A stretch of 64,000 bases of DNA, taken from positions 82,912 to 146,911 of the forward strand of contig VMHB01000003.1 of NCBI GenBank assembly GCA_007378985.1. The letters run 5' to 3'. The translations under genes and the position numbers were made by a program. This stretch comes from Parcubacteria group bacterium Greene0714_7 (GTDB lineage Bacteria > Patescibacteria > Paceibacteria > UBA9973 > UBA2103). This document shows, one piece after another, positions 30,283 through 38,163 of the stretch (the first letter of the stretch is position 1; the number at the start of each line of letters is the position of its first letter). Under the pieces are notes generated by a model. The model saw nothing but the letters and a program-made list of their open reading frames with translations, was not told the DNA's origin and ran no database searches.

Positions 30283-31221
30283 ATGAATGAAGCACATACA
30301 GAAAAGACTCCATTGGAGCGTACTGTCGAGCGTGTGGCACACTCGGTAGTTAGTGTGAAGGTTTTTAAAGAAGTTAAAGGGTCAGTGCATCCAAAGAATC
30401 CCGAACGAACACAGGAGTCTCACTGGGTTCCAACAGCTGAAGGGAGTGGCTTTTTTGTATCAAAGGATGGAATGATTGTGACTAATAGGCATGTCGTTTC
30501 AGGTGGTAGCCAAGATGAGGCTCTGGTGGTGCAATTGGATTCAAAGAAAAAACTAACGGCAGAAGTTTTTTATATAGACCCCGTGCGTGACTTTGCACTC
30601 TTGAAAGTTGCAGGAACTAAACATGAGCCACTTACCATTGGGGATTCAGATAAGGTAAAGAGAGGAGCAACAATTACAATTGCTGGGAACCCTCTTGGTG
30701 TAGGAGGAAGTTTTTCTCAAGGGACTGTTACTTCAGTACCTGATGGCCATGAACAATTCGCCTTCAGAACAGATGCTGACATTCGTTCAGGAAGTTCTGG
30801 TGGGGTTATGCTTAATGCAAAAGATGAAGTCATAGGTATCAATACCTTTGCAAACCTCGATCAGACAGGTTCTATTGGTGGTGCTATTCCCATTAATGAG
30901 GTTAAAGTGATTATTGAACATCCTCGTGTTTTTCAGGGAATACAAGCACTCTTCCAAGAAATACGCATAGAGCGTGAAGCAGAAGAACCAATCTCGCTCG
31001 AGACAGCATTCGGTTTTGCTTTGCAAGGTCTGGAGATAATTTTCAAACAAGAGCTTTCGTCTCAGGGACGAGAAGTGTCAATGAAAGAAATTATGGCTGA
31101 TGTAGCGGTTCAGTATTATTTTTCCGAGATGTTGAAGTCTGCTCGTTCATCTAAGTATCAAGAAGCATTAGAGAAGAAATTTGGAGTTTCGTTTTCTTCT
31201 ACGCCAGCTTCAAAAAAGTAA
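30283..31221 (+). CDS. Trypsin-like serine protease (HtrA-related), no PDZ
   Basis: 312 residues from ATG 30283. The catalytic triad is clear: H70 (VTNRHVVSGG), D103 (VRDFALL) and S172 in GSSGG. Unlike classical HtrA/DegP there is no signal peptide, no membrane anchor and no PDZ domain; instead a helical C-terminal extension of about 90 residues follows (ETAFGFALQGLEIIFKQEL). It therefore appears cytoplasmic or exported by another route. Oxyanion loop GSSGG replaces the usual GNSGG. A start four codons upstream is excluded by the promoter. Followed by a bidirectional terminator. Confidence 0.88.
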   Translation: MNEAHTEKTPLERTVERVAHSVVSVKVFKEVKGSVHPKNPERTQESHWVPTAEGSGFFVSKDGMIVTNRHVVSGGSQDEALVVQLDSKKKLTAEVFYIDPVRDFALLKVAGTKHEPLTIGDSDKVKRGATITIAGNPLGVGGSFSQGTVTSVPDGHEQFAFRTDADIRSGSSGGVMLNAKDEVIGINTFANLDQTGSIGGAIPINEVKVIIEHPRVFQGIQALFQEIRIEREAEEPISLETAFGFALQGLEIIFKQELSSQGREVSMKEIMADVAVQYYFSEMLKSARSSKYQEALEKKFGVSFSSTPASKK

Positions 31222-31240
31222 ATTGTGGAATAGGAAGTAT

Positions 31241-31273
31241 TAAAAAACCTCCCCGAATGGGGAGGTTTTTTAA
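31241..31273. terminator. Bidirectional terminator
   Basis: TTAAAAAACCTCCCC / GGGGAGGTTTTTTAA, 15-bp stem, between convergent protease and doxX genes. Confidence 0.92.
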
Positions 31274-31282
31274 TAAAAGCAT

Positions 31283-31684
31283 TTAGTAGCTCTTTTTTGC
31301 GAGCATGGCGTCTAAACTGTATTTGCCTGCACCGTGAGCCATGAGGACAAGCATGCCTCCTATAATTGAGACATTCTTCCAGAGCATTATCATGTTCACT
31401 GGATTGGTGAAGTCAGTGTGGAAGTAGTAGGTAACCGGAATAAGAAAGAGGGCAATAGCGAGAGCTACCCACTTTGTTTTGAATCCTATAACAAGCATAA
31501 TTCCACCGAGAAGTTCTATGACAATTGCAAGTACTATTGCAAGTTCAGGGAAGGGAACCCCGGCAGAGGCTGCATAAGCAACCATGCCTGCAAAACCAGA
31601 AATCTTAGTAAAACCAAAAATCACGAAGATGCCTGCAAGAGCGAGGCGACCAACAAGTGCTAAAGCGGATGCGTATTTATCCAT
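31283..31684 (-). CDS. DoxX-family membrane protein
   Basis: 133 residues with four membrane helices. The family pattern is visible in LALAGIFVIFGFTKISGF, PELAIVLAIVIELLGGIMLVIG and MIMLWKNVSIIGGMLVLMAHG. DoxX-like proteins are linked to quinone-dependent redox reactions and oxidative stress, but most have no proven activity. The start at ATG 31684 is preferred to a TTG two codons upstream. A long palindromic element begins 30 nt upstream. Confidence 0.9.
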   Translation of the reverse strand: MDKYASALALVGRLALAGIFVIFGFTKISGFAGMVAYAASAGVPFPELAIVLAIVIELLGGIMLVIGFKTKWVALAIALFLIPVTYYFHTDFTNPVNMIMLWKNVSIIGGMLVLMAHGAGKYSLDAMLAKKSY

Positions 31685-31713
31685 ACTCAAAAAACTAAAA
31701 TAATAAGGTGATT

Positions 31714-31882
31714 CTAGGGCATGTTCGGAAACCCGCGGTACCCAAGCCGAACTGTCTATTTTTGTGGCGAGACACCGAGCTGGAGTCCGAAATGTACTGT
31801 AAGTACTTAGAGGACGAAGCGAGTGTGTTGTAGTCCAAAAATAGACGGTGCAGGCAGGGGGAGGTTTCCAGACATGCCCTAG
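31714..31882. repeat. Long palindromic element upstream of doxX
   Basis: CTAGGGCATGT (31714-31724) and GGAAACC (31727-31733) pair with GGTTTCC (31863-31869) and ACATGCCCTAG (31872-31882). Inside, GTCTATTTTTG (31754-31764) pairs with CAAAAATAGAC (31836-31846), and GTACT-gta-AGTAC forms a tip hairpin at 31794-31806. No coding frame fits. Confidence 0.75.
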
Positions 31883-31927
31883 TATAACAGCTGAACTTCG
31901 AGTGCCCAGACTAGGCTCTAGTGAGTA

Positions 31928-31966
31928 CCCATGTTGGACCTCCGAGGTCCAACATGGGAGGGTTTT
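31928..31966 (+). terminator. Strong 15-bp hairpin with T-run
   Basis: CCCATGTTGGACCTC and its exact complement around a single C (31928-31958), then AGGGTTTTT. It reads as a terminator on the plus strand, although no plus-strand gene lies just upstream, which suggests the 31714-31882 element or a short RNA is transcribed toward it. Confidence 0.6.
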
Positions 31967-31979
31967 TCATTTTGTTTCC

Positions 31980-32270
31980 TCACTTCTTTTGTTCAGGGTT
32001 TTCTCCTCCAGATTTGGATGTCCAAGGGCTTAAGACGGGTTCGTTGGGGAGACGATCATCAAACTTGATGTTATTTTTCTGCTCTATTTCTTCTACCTGT
32101 TGAGCGATTGCTTTGGCAATCATTTTTGCAGCGGGCAAGGGGAGTAAGAAGCATGAGGTTGTCTGACCCGACTCTACCGCAAGGTGCAAGAGCCCATTTA
32201 TAACTCGAACATTAACGGTATCAACAAAAAGCTTTGAAGGAACGGAGTTGAAGTCAAATTCTTGTGGCAT
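31980..32270 (-). CDS. DUF3467-like hypothetical protein
   Basis: 96 residues from ATG 32270 (MPQEFDFNSVP). The core VDTVNVRVINGLLHLAVESG and LPLPAAKMIAKAIAQQVEEIE resembles the DUF3467 pattern of a small beta meander followed by a helix, though similarity is judged only by eye. The C-terminal tail is polar. Starts further upstream would add 12 hydrophobic residues without a signal-peptide pattern. Function unknown. Confidence 0.6.
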   Translation of the reverse strand: MPQEFDFNSVPSKLFVDTVNVRVINGLLHLAVESGQTTSCFLLPLPAAKMIAKAIAQQVEEIEQKNNIKFDDRLPNEPVLSPWTSKSGGENPEQKK

Positions 32271-32334
32271 AGCTGTAATTGTTACGAATAAGATGCAGTA
32301 TAGCAAAATAGCGTTCGAGCTATTGAAATGAAAA

Positions 32335-32421
32335 TTAACTATTACTATCCTTTAAGAAGGCGAGTATGACGATGGCAAAGAATGCCAAGTTAAGCCAGTG
32401 ACTTATATCATTTTCTATCAT
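32335..32421 (-). CDS. Possible micropeptide (28 aa)
   Basis: MIENDISHWLNLAFFAIVIL continues to AFLKDSNS and a TAA stop: one predicted membrane helix flanked by charged ends. Just upstream of 31980-32270 on the same strand. Very short, so it may be chance. Confidence 0.25.
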   Translation of the reverse strand: MIENDISHWLNLAFFAIVILAFLKDSNS

Positions 32422-32521
32422 TCTTAATGCTCTCACAACTAAAGAATTCAGTAAAGCCTTTTAGGCGCTCTCAGGTGTGCATTATTGACATTGTCGTAAA
32501 GGATAGTATTGTAAAAAACAT

Positions 32522-32710
32522 ATGGGACAAGGAAGTTTTGATAAAGAATCTTTTTCAAAGCCTAGTAGGATTTTTAGAGGTACGCGGATTAAAGATGGGG
32601 ACAGAAAATTTTCTCCTGTTGGAAGTGCTAGTCGTAACAGTCATCAAAAGAAAAATTACAACGCAAACAAAGATCGCCTTGCAACTCAGGGTGTTTTAGA
32701 TGACGAGTAA
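32522..32710 (+). CDS. Small basic hydrophilic protein (62 aa)
   Basis: MGQGSFDKESFSKPSRIFRG starts a Ser/Lys/Asn-rich, probably disordered protein ending LATQGVLDDE. It is chosen over an overlapping plus-strand frame at 32427-32699 because its composition is that of a soluble protein and the other frame looks like a shifted read. Followed by another small gene. No family recognised. Confidence 0.5.
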   Translation: MGQGSFDKESFSKPSRIFRGTRIKDGDRKFSPVGSASRNSHQKKNYNANKDRLATQGVLDDE

Positions 32711-32757
32711 GATTACAGTCAAAGAAAAAAAATCGGTTTTAATATAAAATATTTACT

Positions 32758-32901
32758 ATGGCTAGTGAATCAGTAGAGGTCAGACTCCTAAAAGATCGGG
32801 TGCGGTCCTTAGAGAGTAGGGTAAGTCAGATGGCTCGGGCTCTTTCAGAGTTAACTCCTTCTACTCCTGCAAAGAAGAAAGTAGTAAATAAAAAAAAGTG
32901 A
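32758..32901 (+). CDS. Small coiled-coil protein (47 aa)
   Basis: MASESVEVRLLKDRVRSLES has a Leu/Val heptad pattern (VRLLKDRVRSLESRVSQM...) and a Lys-rich tail (AKKKVVNKKK). Likely a dimerising helix with nucleic-acid-binding tail; partner unknown. Same strand as 32522-32710. Confidence 0.5.
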   Translation: MASESVEVRLLKDRVRSLESRVSQMARALSELTPSTPAKKKVVNKKK

Positions 32902-33018
32902 CACTTGAAGCTTGTTAGCAATGGAAACATCGTTTCTTTCCGTCCTCGATACTTTGTTGTGCTTTAGTCTATAGGGAATAGGATTAGGAATACTTCGCAC
33001 AATATATCTTTTACGAAG

Positions 33019-33210
33019 TTAATATAGAGGGAAACTCGGCTTTCTCTGAACTTTGGATTTGAGCTCTTTAGGTATCACTTCATACATATTTATCTTGGAT
33101 CCATATCTTATTTTACTTGTCGTGCTACCTCTCAAGTTCTCTAGGGATACTGAATTATCTTTTTGATTATCTATCCAGGAGAATTTAAAGCTTTTGACTC
33201 CCCTCTCGAG
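33019..33210 (-). pseudogene. Open fragment without a start codon
   Basis: On the minus strand an open frame of 63 codons follows an in-frame TAG (33211-33213) and ends in TAA. The product reads like a real protein (SFKFSWIDNQKDNSVSLEN, then MYEVIPKELKSKV), but no suitable start exists except an internal ATG near its end. It may be the 3' remnant of a decayed gene. The rest of 32902-33250 holds nothing recognisable. Confidence 0.25.
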
Positions 33211-33250
33211 CTATTGCTTAAATTTAAATATGTTGTCTAATATAGTAATT

Positions 33251-33280
33251 TAAAAACCCTCCGAGCTGGAGGGTTTTTAA
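33251..33280. terminator. Bidirectional terminator
   Basis: TTAAAAACCCTCC / GGAGGGTTTTTAA with a GAGCT loop. Ends the DUF378 gene on the minus strand. Confidence 0.88.
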
Positions 33281-33300
33281 ATAGAATAGCCTGAGATTCT

Positions 33301-33540
33301 TTAGACCATTGGCTTTGGTCCGCCCATGCACCAAGCGCATTCTTTCTTGTGTCCTAGTACAAGCCAGAGTGCTGAGAGTCCTACAAGGACATATACAACC
33401 CATTCCACCATTGGCCACGTGCCAAGGAGCATGCTAACGACATTCCAGTCGCTACCCATAAAACCACCAAGGCCTACGAGACCCCAATTGAGTCCGCCTA
33501 CTACAAGGAGTAGGAACGCAAGCATATGCAAATACTTCAT
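33301..33540 (-). CDS. DUF378-family membrane protein
   Basis: 79 residues, two membrane helices and the family pattern LLLVVGGLNWGLVGLG, then MLLGTWPMVEWVVYVLVGLSA. The C-terminal tail carries HKKECAWCMGG with two Cys that could bind metal or form a disulfide. The family (YuzA-like) has no known function. Terminator directly downstream. Confidence 0.9.
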   Translation of the reverse strand: MKYLHMLAFLLLVVGGLNWGLVGLGGFMGSDWNVVSMLLGTWPMVEWVVYVLVGLSALWLVLGHKKECAWCMGGPKPMV

Positions 33541-33666
33541 ATAAATATATTAATTATCTAAAACTATTAATAATGACTTTACCAATACATTGAACACCCA
33601 AAACACCACTCTCTGGGGTTTTGAGACCTCTGGTGTGGATTGTTTATTTATCTTTCTTTTTCCTTC

Positions 33667-33701
33667 TCTAGAACCTAAAACCTAGTACCTAGAACCTTCT
33701 T
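33667..33701. repeat. Word repeat (CCTAGTACCTAGAACC type)
   Basis: CTAGAACCTAAAACCTAGTA then CCTAGAACCTTCTT at the 3' end of the M23 gene. Confidence 0.5.
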
Positions 33702-35067
33702 AAAGGTATTTCATCGGATTCAAATAGGCCTCCGTAGGGGCTACTGGCATATAGGCTCCAGCACACTTTGTTATTGATTTCACATCACCAAGCTTAATAA
33801 TTTTAACGGCACTTGCCACATATACGCTGAAATGGAGATGTGGTCCGGTGGCGTATCCTGTTTTACCGCTGTACCCAAGGAGGCTCCCTGTGCCTACTGT
33901 AGAGCCCTTAGAGACGCTAATGACTGACAGGTGGGCATAAATAGTGCCTAGGCCGTTATTGTGACGCACATACACCCATTTACCATAAGAGTAGCATCCC
34001 CGGAAAAGATCGGTATTACCAGTATCGACAACGACACCTCCCAAGGCTGAAACAATAGGCGTTCCTTCAGGTGCTCCAAAATCTACACCGTTGTGACCTT
34101 TGCCATTGTATGCACCACTTTGAGCGAATGCAGTATTGCCAAAGTATTGCGTAAGACAATATATATTTTTGAATGTATTGGTGCGATCCCTACAGCGAAG
34201 CATAAAGGCAGAATCAAGTGGAAATGAAAGAACCCCACTACCTGCCTTTGGGATACTTGTTGGATCAAGTGTGTATTTCAGGCTTGCTTCGTAGTCATTA
34301 AGTTGTTTTTCAAATTGAGCTTTTGCGGCCTGTTTATCTGCAAGTAGTTTTTGGAACGCAGATTCCTTATTTTTTGTCTGTGCAAGTAGTGTGGCCTGCT
34401 CGTTGCGATTTTGATCGAGAAGTATTTTTTGATCAGACAATTGCTTTTTCAAAGACAGAAGTTTCGCTTTCTCTTTTTCTGTAGCGCTATAGTCCACCGT
34501 AAGAGATTCTTTTGTATTTTGAAGATCAATAACTTCATTTCTGAGAACATTACTGAGTTGTTCTACACGATCTACTTCTTGCCACACTTCGATCATCTCA
34601 TCTGCGCTCAGGAGTTGTTCAACTATCGTGGTCTCACCTATCTGATAGAGAGCTTGGAAAGATTGCTCCATTGTCTTCTTGGAAGTTTCTATACGTTTTG
34701 CTTTATCATCAATAGCCCCACCGAGACGTTTGAGCTGTAGTGTTGCCGAAGCAATTTTATTTTCTGTAACTGAAATGGTTGCTCCTATTTTTTTTCTAGA
34801 AACATCAATTCTGTTTACTTCTCCTTGCAGTGTTGTTTTTTCCCCGGCTATTTGATAGAGCGTGCTTTCGTACTGTGCAATTTCTTTTTCCAATGCTGCG
34901 ATTTTGGCACTCTGTTCAGCTATTTTTTCTTGGATGTCTGAGGTAGTATCACCAAAAACTATCGTAGGTGAAGTTTGAGAAAATCCTAGAATCCCAAAAA
35001 ACAAAAAAAGTCCGATAAAAACCGATATAAAAGAAACAGAACTCTTAAATAGAGGTATCCATTTCAT
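33700..35067 (-). CDS. EnvC-like M23 peptidase with coiled coil
   Basis: 455 residues: signal anchor (about 12-32), a long coiled coil (about 40-265, many Gln/Lys/Glu heptads) and a C-terminal LytM/M23 domain. Zinc ligands are present as H-N-G-V-D (GHNGVDFG) and H-L-H (GPHLHFSV), with GTIYAHLSV between them, so unlike E. coli EnvC this copy may itself be catalytic. It would cut peptide cross-links or activate an amidase at division. Starts 2 nt before the gltX stop region, so the two are probably co-transcribed (gltX first). Confidence 0.88.
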   Translation of the reverse strand: MKWIPLFKSSVSFISVFIGLFLFFGILGFSQTSPTIVFGDTTSDIQEKIAEQSAKIAALEKEIAQYESTLYQIAGEKTTLQGEVNRIDVSRKKIGATISVTENKIASATLQLKRLGGAIDDKAKRIETSKKTMEQSFQALYQIGETTIVEQLLSADEMIEVWQEVDRVEQLSNVLRNEVIDLQNTKESLTVDYSATEKEKAKLLSLKKQLSDQKILLDQNRNEQATLLAQTKNKESAFQKLLADKQAAKAQFEKQLNDYEASLKYTLDPTSIPKAGSGVLSFPLDSAFMLRCRDRTNTFKNIYCLTQYFGNTAFAQSGAYNGKGHNGVDFGAPEGTPIVSALGGVVVDTGNTDLFRGCYSYGKWVYVRHNNGLGTIYAHLSVISVSKGSTVGTGSLLGYSGKTGYATGPHLHFSVYVASAVKIIKLGDVKSITKCAGAYMPVAPTEAYLNPMKYL

Positions 35068-35069
35068 TG

Positions 35070-36515
35070 TTATCCGAGGGCACGAATAGCGTCTTCAATA
35101 CGGGTTATTGTTTCTTTCTTACCTATGACACCCGCAATGGTAAATGGGTCAGGGGATTTACCTCTACCTGAAAGCGTAAACCTAAACGGCCACAGCACAA
35201 GTCCCCTGCCCTTTTCTTCTGCGTATGGCCAAACAACCTCTTTAATTTTTTGATCATGCCATTCAGAATCGTTCAAGGTATTAAGGAGTGACATAACTTG
35301 CTTCAAGCGTGTCGCAGTTCTTTGCTTATCCATATCATCTTTTGGTAATAGTCCTGAGACTGGGTATGTGGGTGCCTCTGCATAAAAGGAAAATTCTCCT
35401 GCTTCATCCATGTCTTTCAATTCAGAGAAGGTTTGTATGCGTTCACGCATAAGAGGGACAAGACTTTCAAGAAGATTCTTTTTATTAAGTGCGGTGTACG
35501 TTTCCTTTGAAAGAAACAGAGAGGCGTGCTTCAAAAATTCATCAGAAGATAATTTTAGGATGTGTTCCCTATTAAACCATTTGAGCTTCATCTCATTGAA
35601 GGCTCCCCCGCTCTTTTGGATTTGATCCACGCTGAACCGCTGTATTAATTCGTCTTTTGAAAATATTTCCTCATCGGTTCCTGGGTTCCATCCAATGAGT
35701 GCGAGGTAATTCACCATAGCACTCGGAAGATAGCCTTCAGTTTTGTATTCAAGAACATCTTTTGCGCCATCTCGTTTTCCTAATTTTTTAGTGCGATCGT
35801 CGCGAAGTATGGCAGGGAGTGTTACAAAGACAGGCGCTGGAACACCAAGGGCATCGTACAAACTAAGAAATCGTGGCGTTGAAGAAATAAATTCGTCCGC
35901 ACGAAAAATATGAGTAACACCCATGAGGTGATCGTCAACAATGTGTGCAAAGTTATACGTTGGGTATCCATCGCCCTTCATGAGAATGAAGTCATCAAGA
36001 GCTTCTTCGCCCGCTTCAAGTTCACCTCGGACAGCGTCATTCCACTCGTATCTTTTTATTTCCGGTACCTTAAAGCGAAGTGGTGACTTCCCGTCCCATA
36101 CAGAAAATGTTTCGGGGCGATGATCTCGAAATAAAAACGGTCGTTTTTCAGCTTTAGCCGTTTCTCTAAATGCCGTTATTTCATCATGAGTGTACGGATC
36201 GGGATACGCATGGCCCGCGTCCATGAGCTTCTGTGCAAATGCTCTATATGAGTCCATTCTCTCTGATTGAATGCAAGAACCGAAAGGCCCTGGTTTGTCG
36301 GGGCCATATTCCCAATCAATACCAAGCCACGAAAGAGAGTCTTGAATATGTTGAATGGAGCCTTCTATTGCCCGAGCTTGATCGGTATCCTCGATACGGA
36401 GTATTAGCGTGCCTTCATTTTTCTTGGCAAAAAGATAGGCAAATAGTGCCGTACGGACACCGCCGATATGCATAAAGCCTGTGGGACTGGGAGCGAAGCG
36501 GGTAATTACTTTCAT
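35070..36515 (-). CDS. gltX: Glutamyl-tRNA synthetase
   Basis: 481 residues, class I. HIGG at 16-19 is the HIGH motif (FAPSPTGFMHIGGVRTAL) and KLGKRDG near 246 the KMSKS motif; RIEDTDQ and DDHLMGVTHIFRADEF are typical of GluRS. It charges tRNA-Glu and perhaps tRNA-Gln if the genome relies on the amidotransferase route. The anticodon domain is somewhat short. On the minus strand TACACT is 7 nt before the ATG (leaderless pattern). Confidence 0.97.
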   Translation of the reverse strand: MKVITRFAPSPTGFMHIGGVRTALFAYLFAKKNEGTLILRIEDTDQARAIEGSIQHIQDSLSWLGIDWEYGPDKPGPFGSCIQSERMDSYRAFAQKLMDAGHAYPDPYTHDEITAFRETAKAEKRPFLFRDHRPETFSVWDGKSPLRFKVPEIKRYEWNDAVRGELEAGEEALDDFILMKGDGYPTYNFAHIVDDHLMGVTHIFRADEFISSTPRFLSLYDALGVPAPVFVTLPAILRDDRTKKLGKRDGAKDVLEYKTEGYLPSAMVNYLALIGWNPGTDEEIFSKDELIQRFSVDQIQKSGGAFNEMKLKWFNREHILKLSSDEFLKHASLFLSKETYTALNKKNLLESLVPLMRERIQTFSELKDMDEAGEFSFYAEAPTYPVSGLLPKDDMDKQRTATRLKQVMSLLNTLNDSEWHDQKIKEVVWPYAEEKGRGLVLWPFRFTLSGRGKSPDPFTIAGVIGKKETITRIEDAIRALG

Positions 36516-36538
36516 AGAGCTTAGTGTATAGGTTACCG

Positions 36539-36670
36539 TCTAACGAGTCGAGGGGAAAGAAGACTTTCTTTTTTCCCGAGCGAGAGCTGACGGAAAGTCA
36601 GCTACTGATTTACAGCCTAACGAAGCGAGTGGGAAGAGGGACTCCCCCTCTTCCCCGAGCGAGTGACAGC
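36539..36670. repeat. Two tandem hairpin repeats upstream of gltX
   Basis: Units 36539-36591 and 36616-36670 share flanks CTAACGA..CGAG and CCCGAGCGAG, but their stems differ in sequence and are each self-complementary (GGGGAAAGAAG / CTTTTTTCCC; GGGAAGAGGG / CCCTCTTCCC), which shows covariation. AGCTGAC-ggaaa-GTCAGCT sits between them and CTATAAAG / CTTTATAG follows. No gene in 36516-36832. Confidence 0.65.
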
Positions 36671-36716
36671 TATAAAGTCTCTTTATAGGTTTTAGGTGCC
36701 AGTTTTTTTAGTTTTT

Positions 36717-36762
36717 AACGGTATAGTATAATTTAACGATCGTTAAATTATACTATACCGTT
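36717..36762. repeat. 42-bp palindrome, copy 4 (46 bp)
   Basis: Half-site AACGGTATAGTATAATTTAA; the outer CTG/CAG of other copies is replaced by CGG/CCG on both arms, again compensated, and symmetry extends two more bases each side. Here the A-rich AAATCAAATAAAGA flank lies on the right, so the copy is inverted relative to the other three. Confidence 0.9.
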
Positions 36763-36832
36763 CCCTTTTGTCTTTATTTGATTTAAGAAATTTAAAAAGC
36801 TGAAACCCTGGAAGCTATACTCTGGCACCTAG

Positions 36833-37972
36833 TTAGTTTTCATGTTCTAGGGCAGTATCCAGAATTATTTGCGCAATTGCTTTTGCTGAATCTGGTTTTG
36901 CAAATTTTCCCGCTGCCTCTGCCATGTCGTTGCGTGCTTTTGGATTAGTAAAAAGGCGTTCTATTTCTGCAAGTAGCAGATGGGGGGTAAGGTTTTGTTG
37001 CTCCATAACAATTGCGGCACCCGAGCGAGCATATGCGAAAGCATTTGAGCGCTGATCCCGACTTACCTCTTCAGGTATAGGGATAAGGATTGAGGCTTTC
37101 TTCCACGAAGCAACCTCCGCAATAGAACCCGATCCTGCGCGAGTGATTACAAGATCAGTTGCTCCCGCAGCCATCTTTAATGCAAGAGTTGAAAGATATC
37201 CATACGGTTTATAGCGGTATCGTTTTTCATTTTTTCCTAAAATGACATGGGCTGTTTCAGCAACGGATTTAATATGTACCTGCCCTGCCTGATGTATAAC
37301 TTGGAAATGATCAATAAGTTCTGGCAGTGCCTCGAGGATAGTGTTGTTAAGCTTCTCTGCTCCAAGTGAACCACCAAGAAAAAGAAGTACGGGAACATTG
37401 CGTTCAAGTTCCAAAAATTCTTGCGCTCCTTCACGGGCAGGATTTTTAAGCTCAGTGCGTACAGGATTGCCAACGAGAGCTACTTTTGGTCGAAACTTTT
37501 CTGGAAAATAATCGTATGCCTCTTCGTATGAAATACCGATCTGTTTTGCAAAAGGTAGAGCAAGTATGGTGGCGCGCCCTGGCACGGCATCGGAATCATG
37601 TGCAATTACGGGGATGCGAAGCCACTTTGCTGCAAGAAGTGTTGGCACGCTTCCATATCCTCCTTTTGAAAAAACAACATCAGGAAATATTTGATAAAGA
37701 GCAAGAGTTGTTTGGAGTATCCCCCACCCTGTTTTAAAGAAATCAAAAAAATTGAGAATTGAAAAATAACGACGCATTTTCCCTGCGGGTGTTTGTACGA
37801 AAGTAATGTTGTTTTCGTACAGTGCTCGTTCATCAAACGCCGTGGGTCCAAAAAAGTAGAGTTGAGGATCGAGAAGTTTTTTCTCTTTTACGATTTCATG
37901 GATTGCTTCAGCAACAGCAATAACTGGGTAAAAATGACCTCCAGTTCCGCCCCCAGTAAAAACAATTTTCAT
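36833..37972 (-). CDS. murG: UDP-GlcNAc:lipid I GlcNAc transferase MurG
   Basis: Adds GlcNAc to lipid I at the inner face of the membrane, making lipid II. 379 residues, GT-B fold: N-terminal GGGTGGHFYPVIAVAEAI with the first glycine loop, FSKGGYGSVPTLLAAKW, LFLGGSLGAEKLNN and the UDP-binding VITRAGSGSIAEV. Length is normal. The start codon sits at the edge of a 14-bp inverted-repeat arm (37971-37984). ftsW and mraY lie upstream on the same strand, forming the second half of the split wall cluster. Confidence 0.96.
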   Translation of the reverse strand: MKIVFTGGGTGGHFYPVIAVAEAIHEIVKEKKLLDPQLYFFGPTAFDERALYENNITFVQTPAGKMRRYFSILNFFDFFKTGWGILQTTLALYQIFPDVVFSKGGYGSVPTLLAAKWLRIPVIAHDSDAVPGRATILALPFAKQIGISYEEAYDYFPEKFRPKVALVGNPVRTELKNPAREGAQEFLELERNVPVLLFLGGSLGAEKLNNTILEALPELIDHFQVIHQAGQVHIKSVAETAHVILGKNEKRYRYKPYGYLSTLALKMAAGATDLVITRAGSGSIAEVASWKKASILIPIPEEVSRDQRSNAFAYARSGAAIVMEQQNLTPHLLLAEIERLFTNPKARNDMAEAAGKFAKPDSAKAIAQIILDTALEHEN

Positions 37973-38089
37973 CCCGTTAGAAATAGGACACGAACGCCAT
38001 TGCGTCAGTGCCTATAACAGCTAGATGTGTAATGTTCGACTGTGCCATAGTGATACGTATTGATATGCGTCCGTGATTTCTAACGGGAT
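37971..38089 (-). other. Structured 5' element of murG
   Basis: ATCCCGTTAGAAAT (37971-37984) pairs perfectly with ATTTCTAACGGGAT (38076-38089) over 91 bp; CACGAACGC and GCGTCCGTG extend the stem with one mismatch. The element includes the murG ATG at its edge, so the stem could cover the start codon. Confidence 0.7.
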
Positions 38090-38163
38090 TCATATCTCTT
38101 GTAAAGTATAAGTCCAGTAATGCATATGAGCTAGGAGCAGTGGTTGGGTAACTAGTGACATTT

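Noticed and set aside
32427..32699. A 90-codon plus-strand frame
   Set aside because: Overlaps the better 62-codon frame at 32522-32710; it reads as an alternation of Leu/Val/Lys without a signal or domain pattern.
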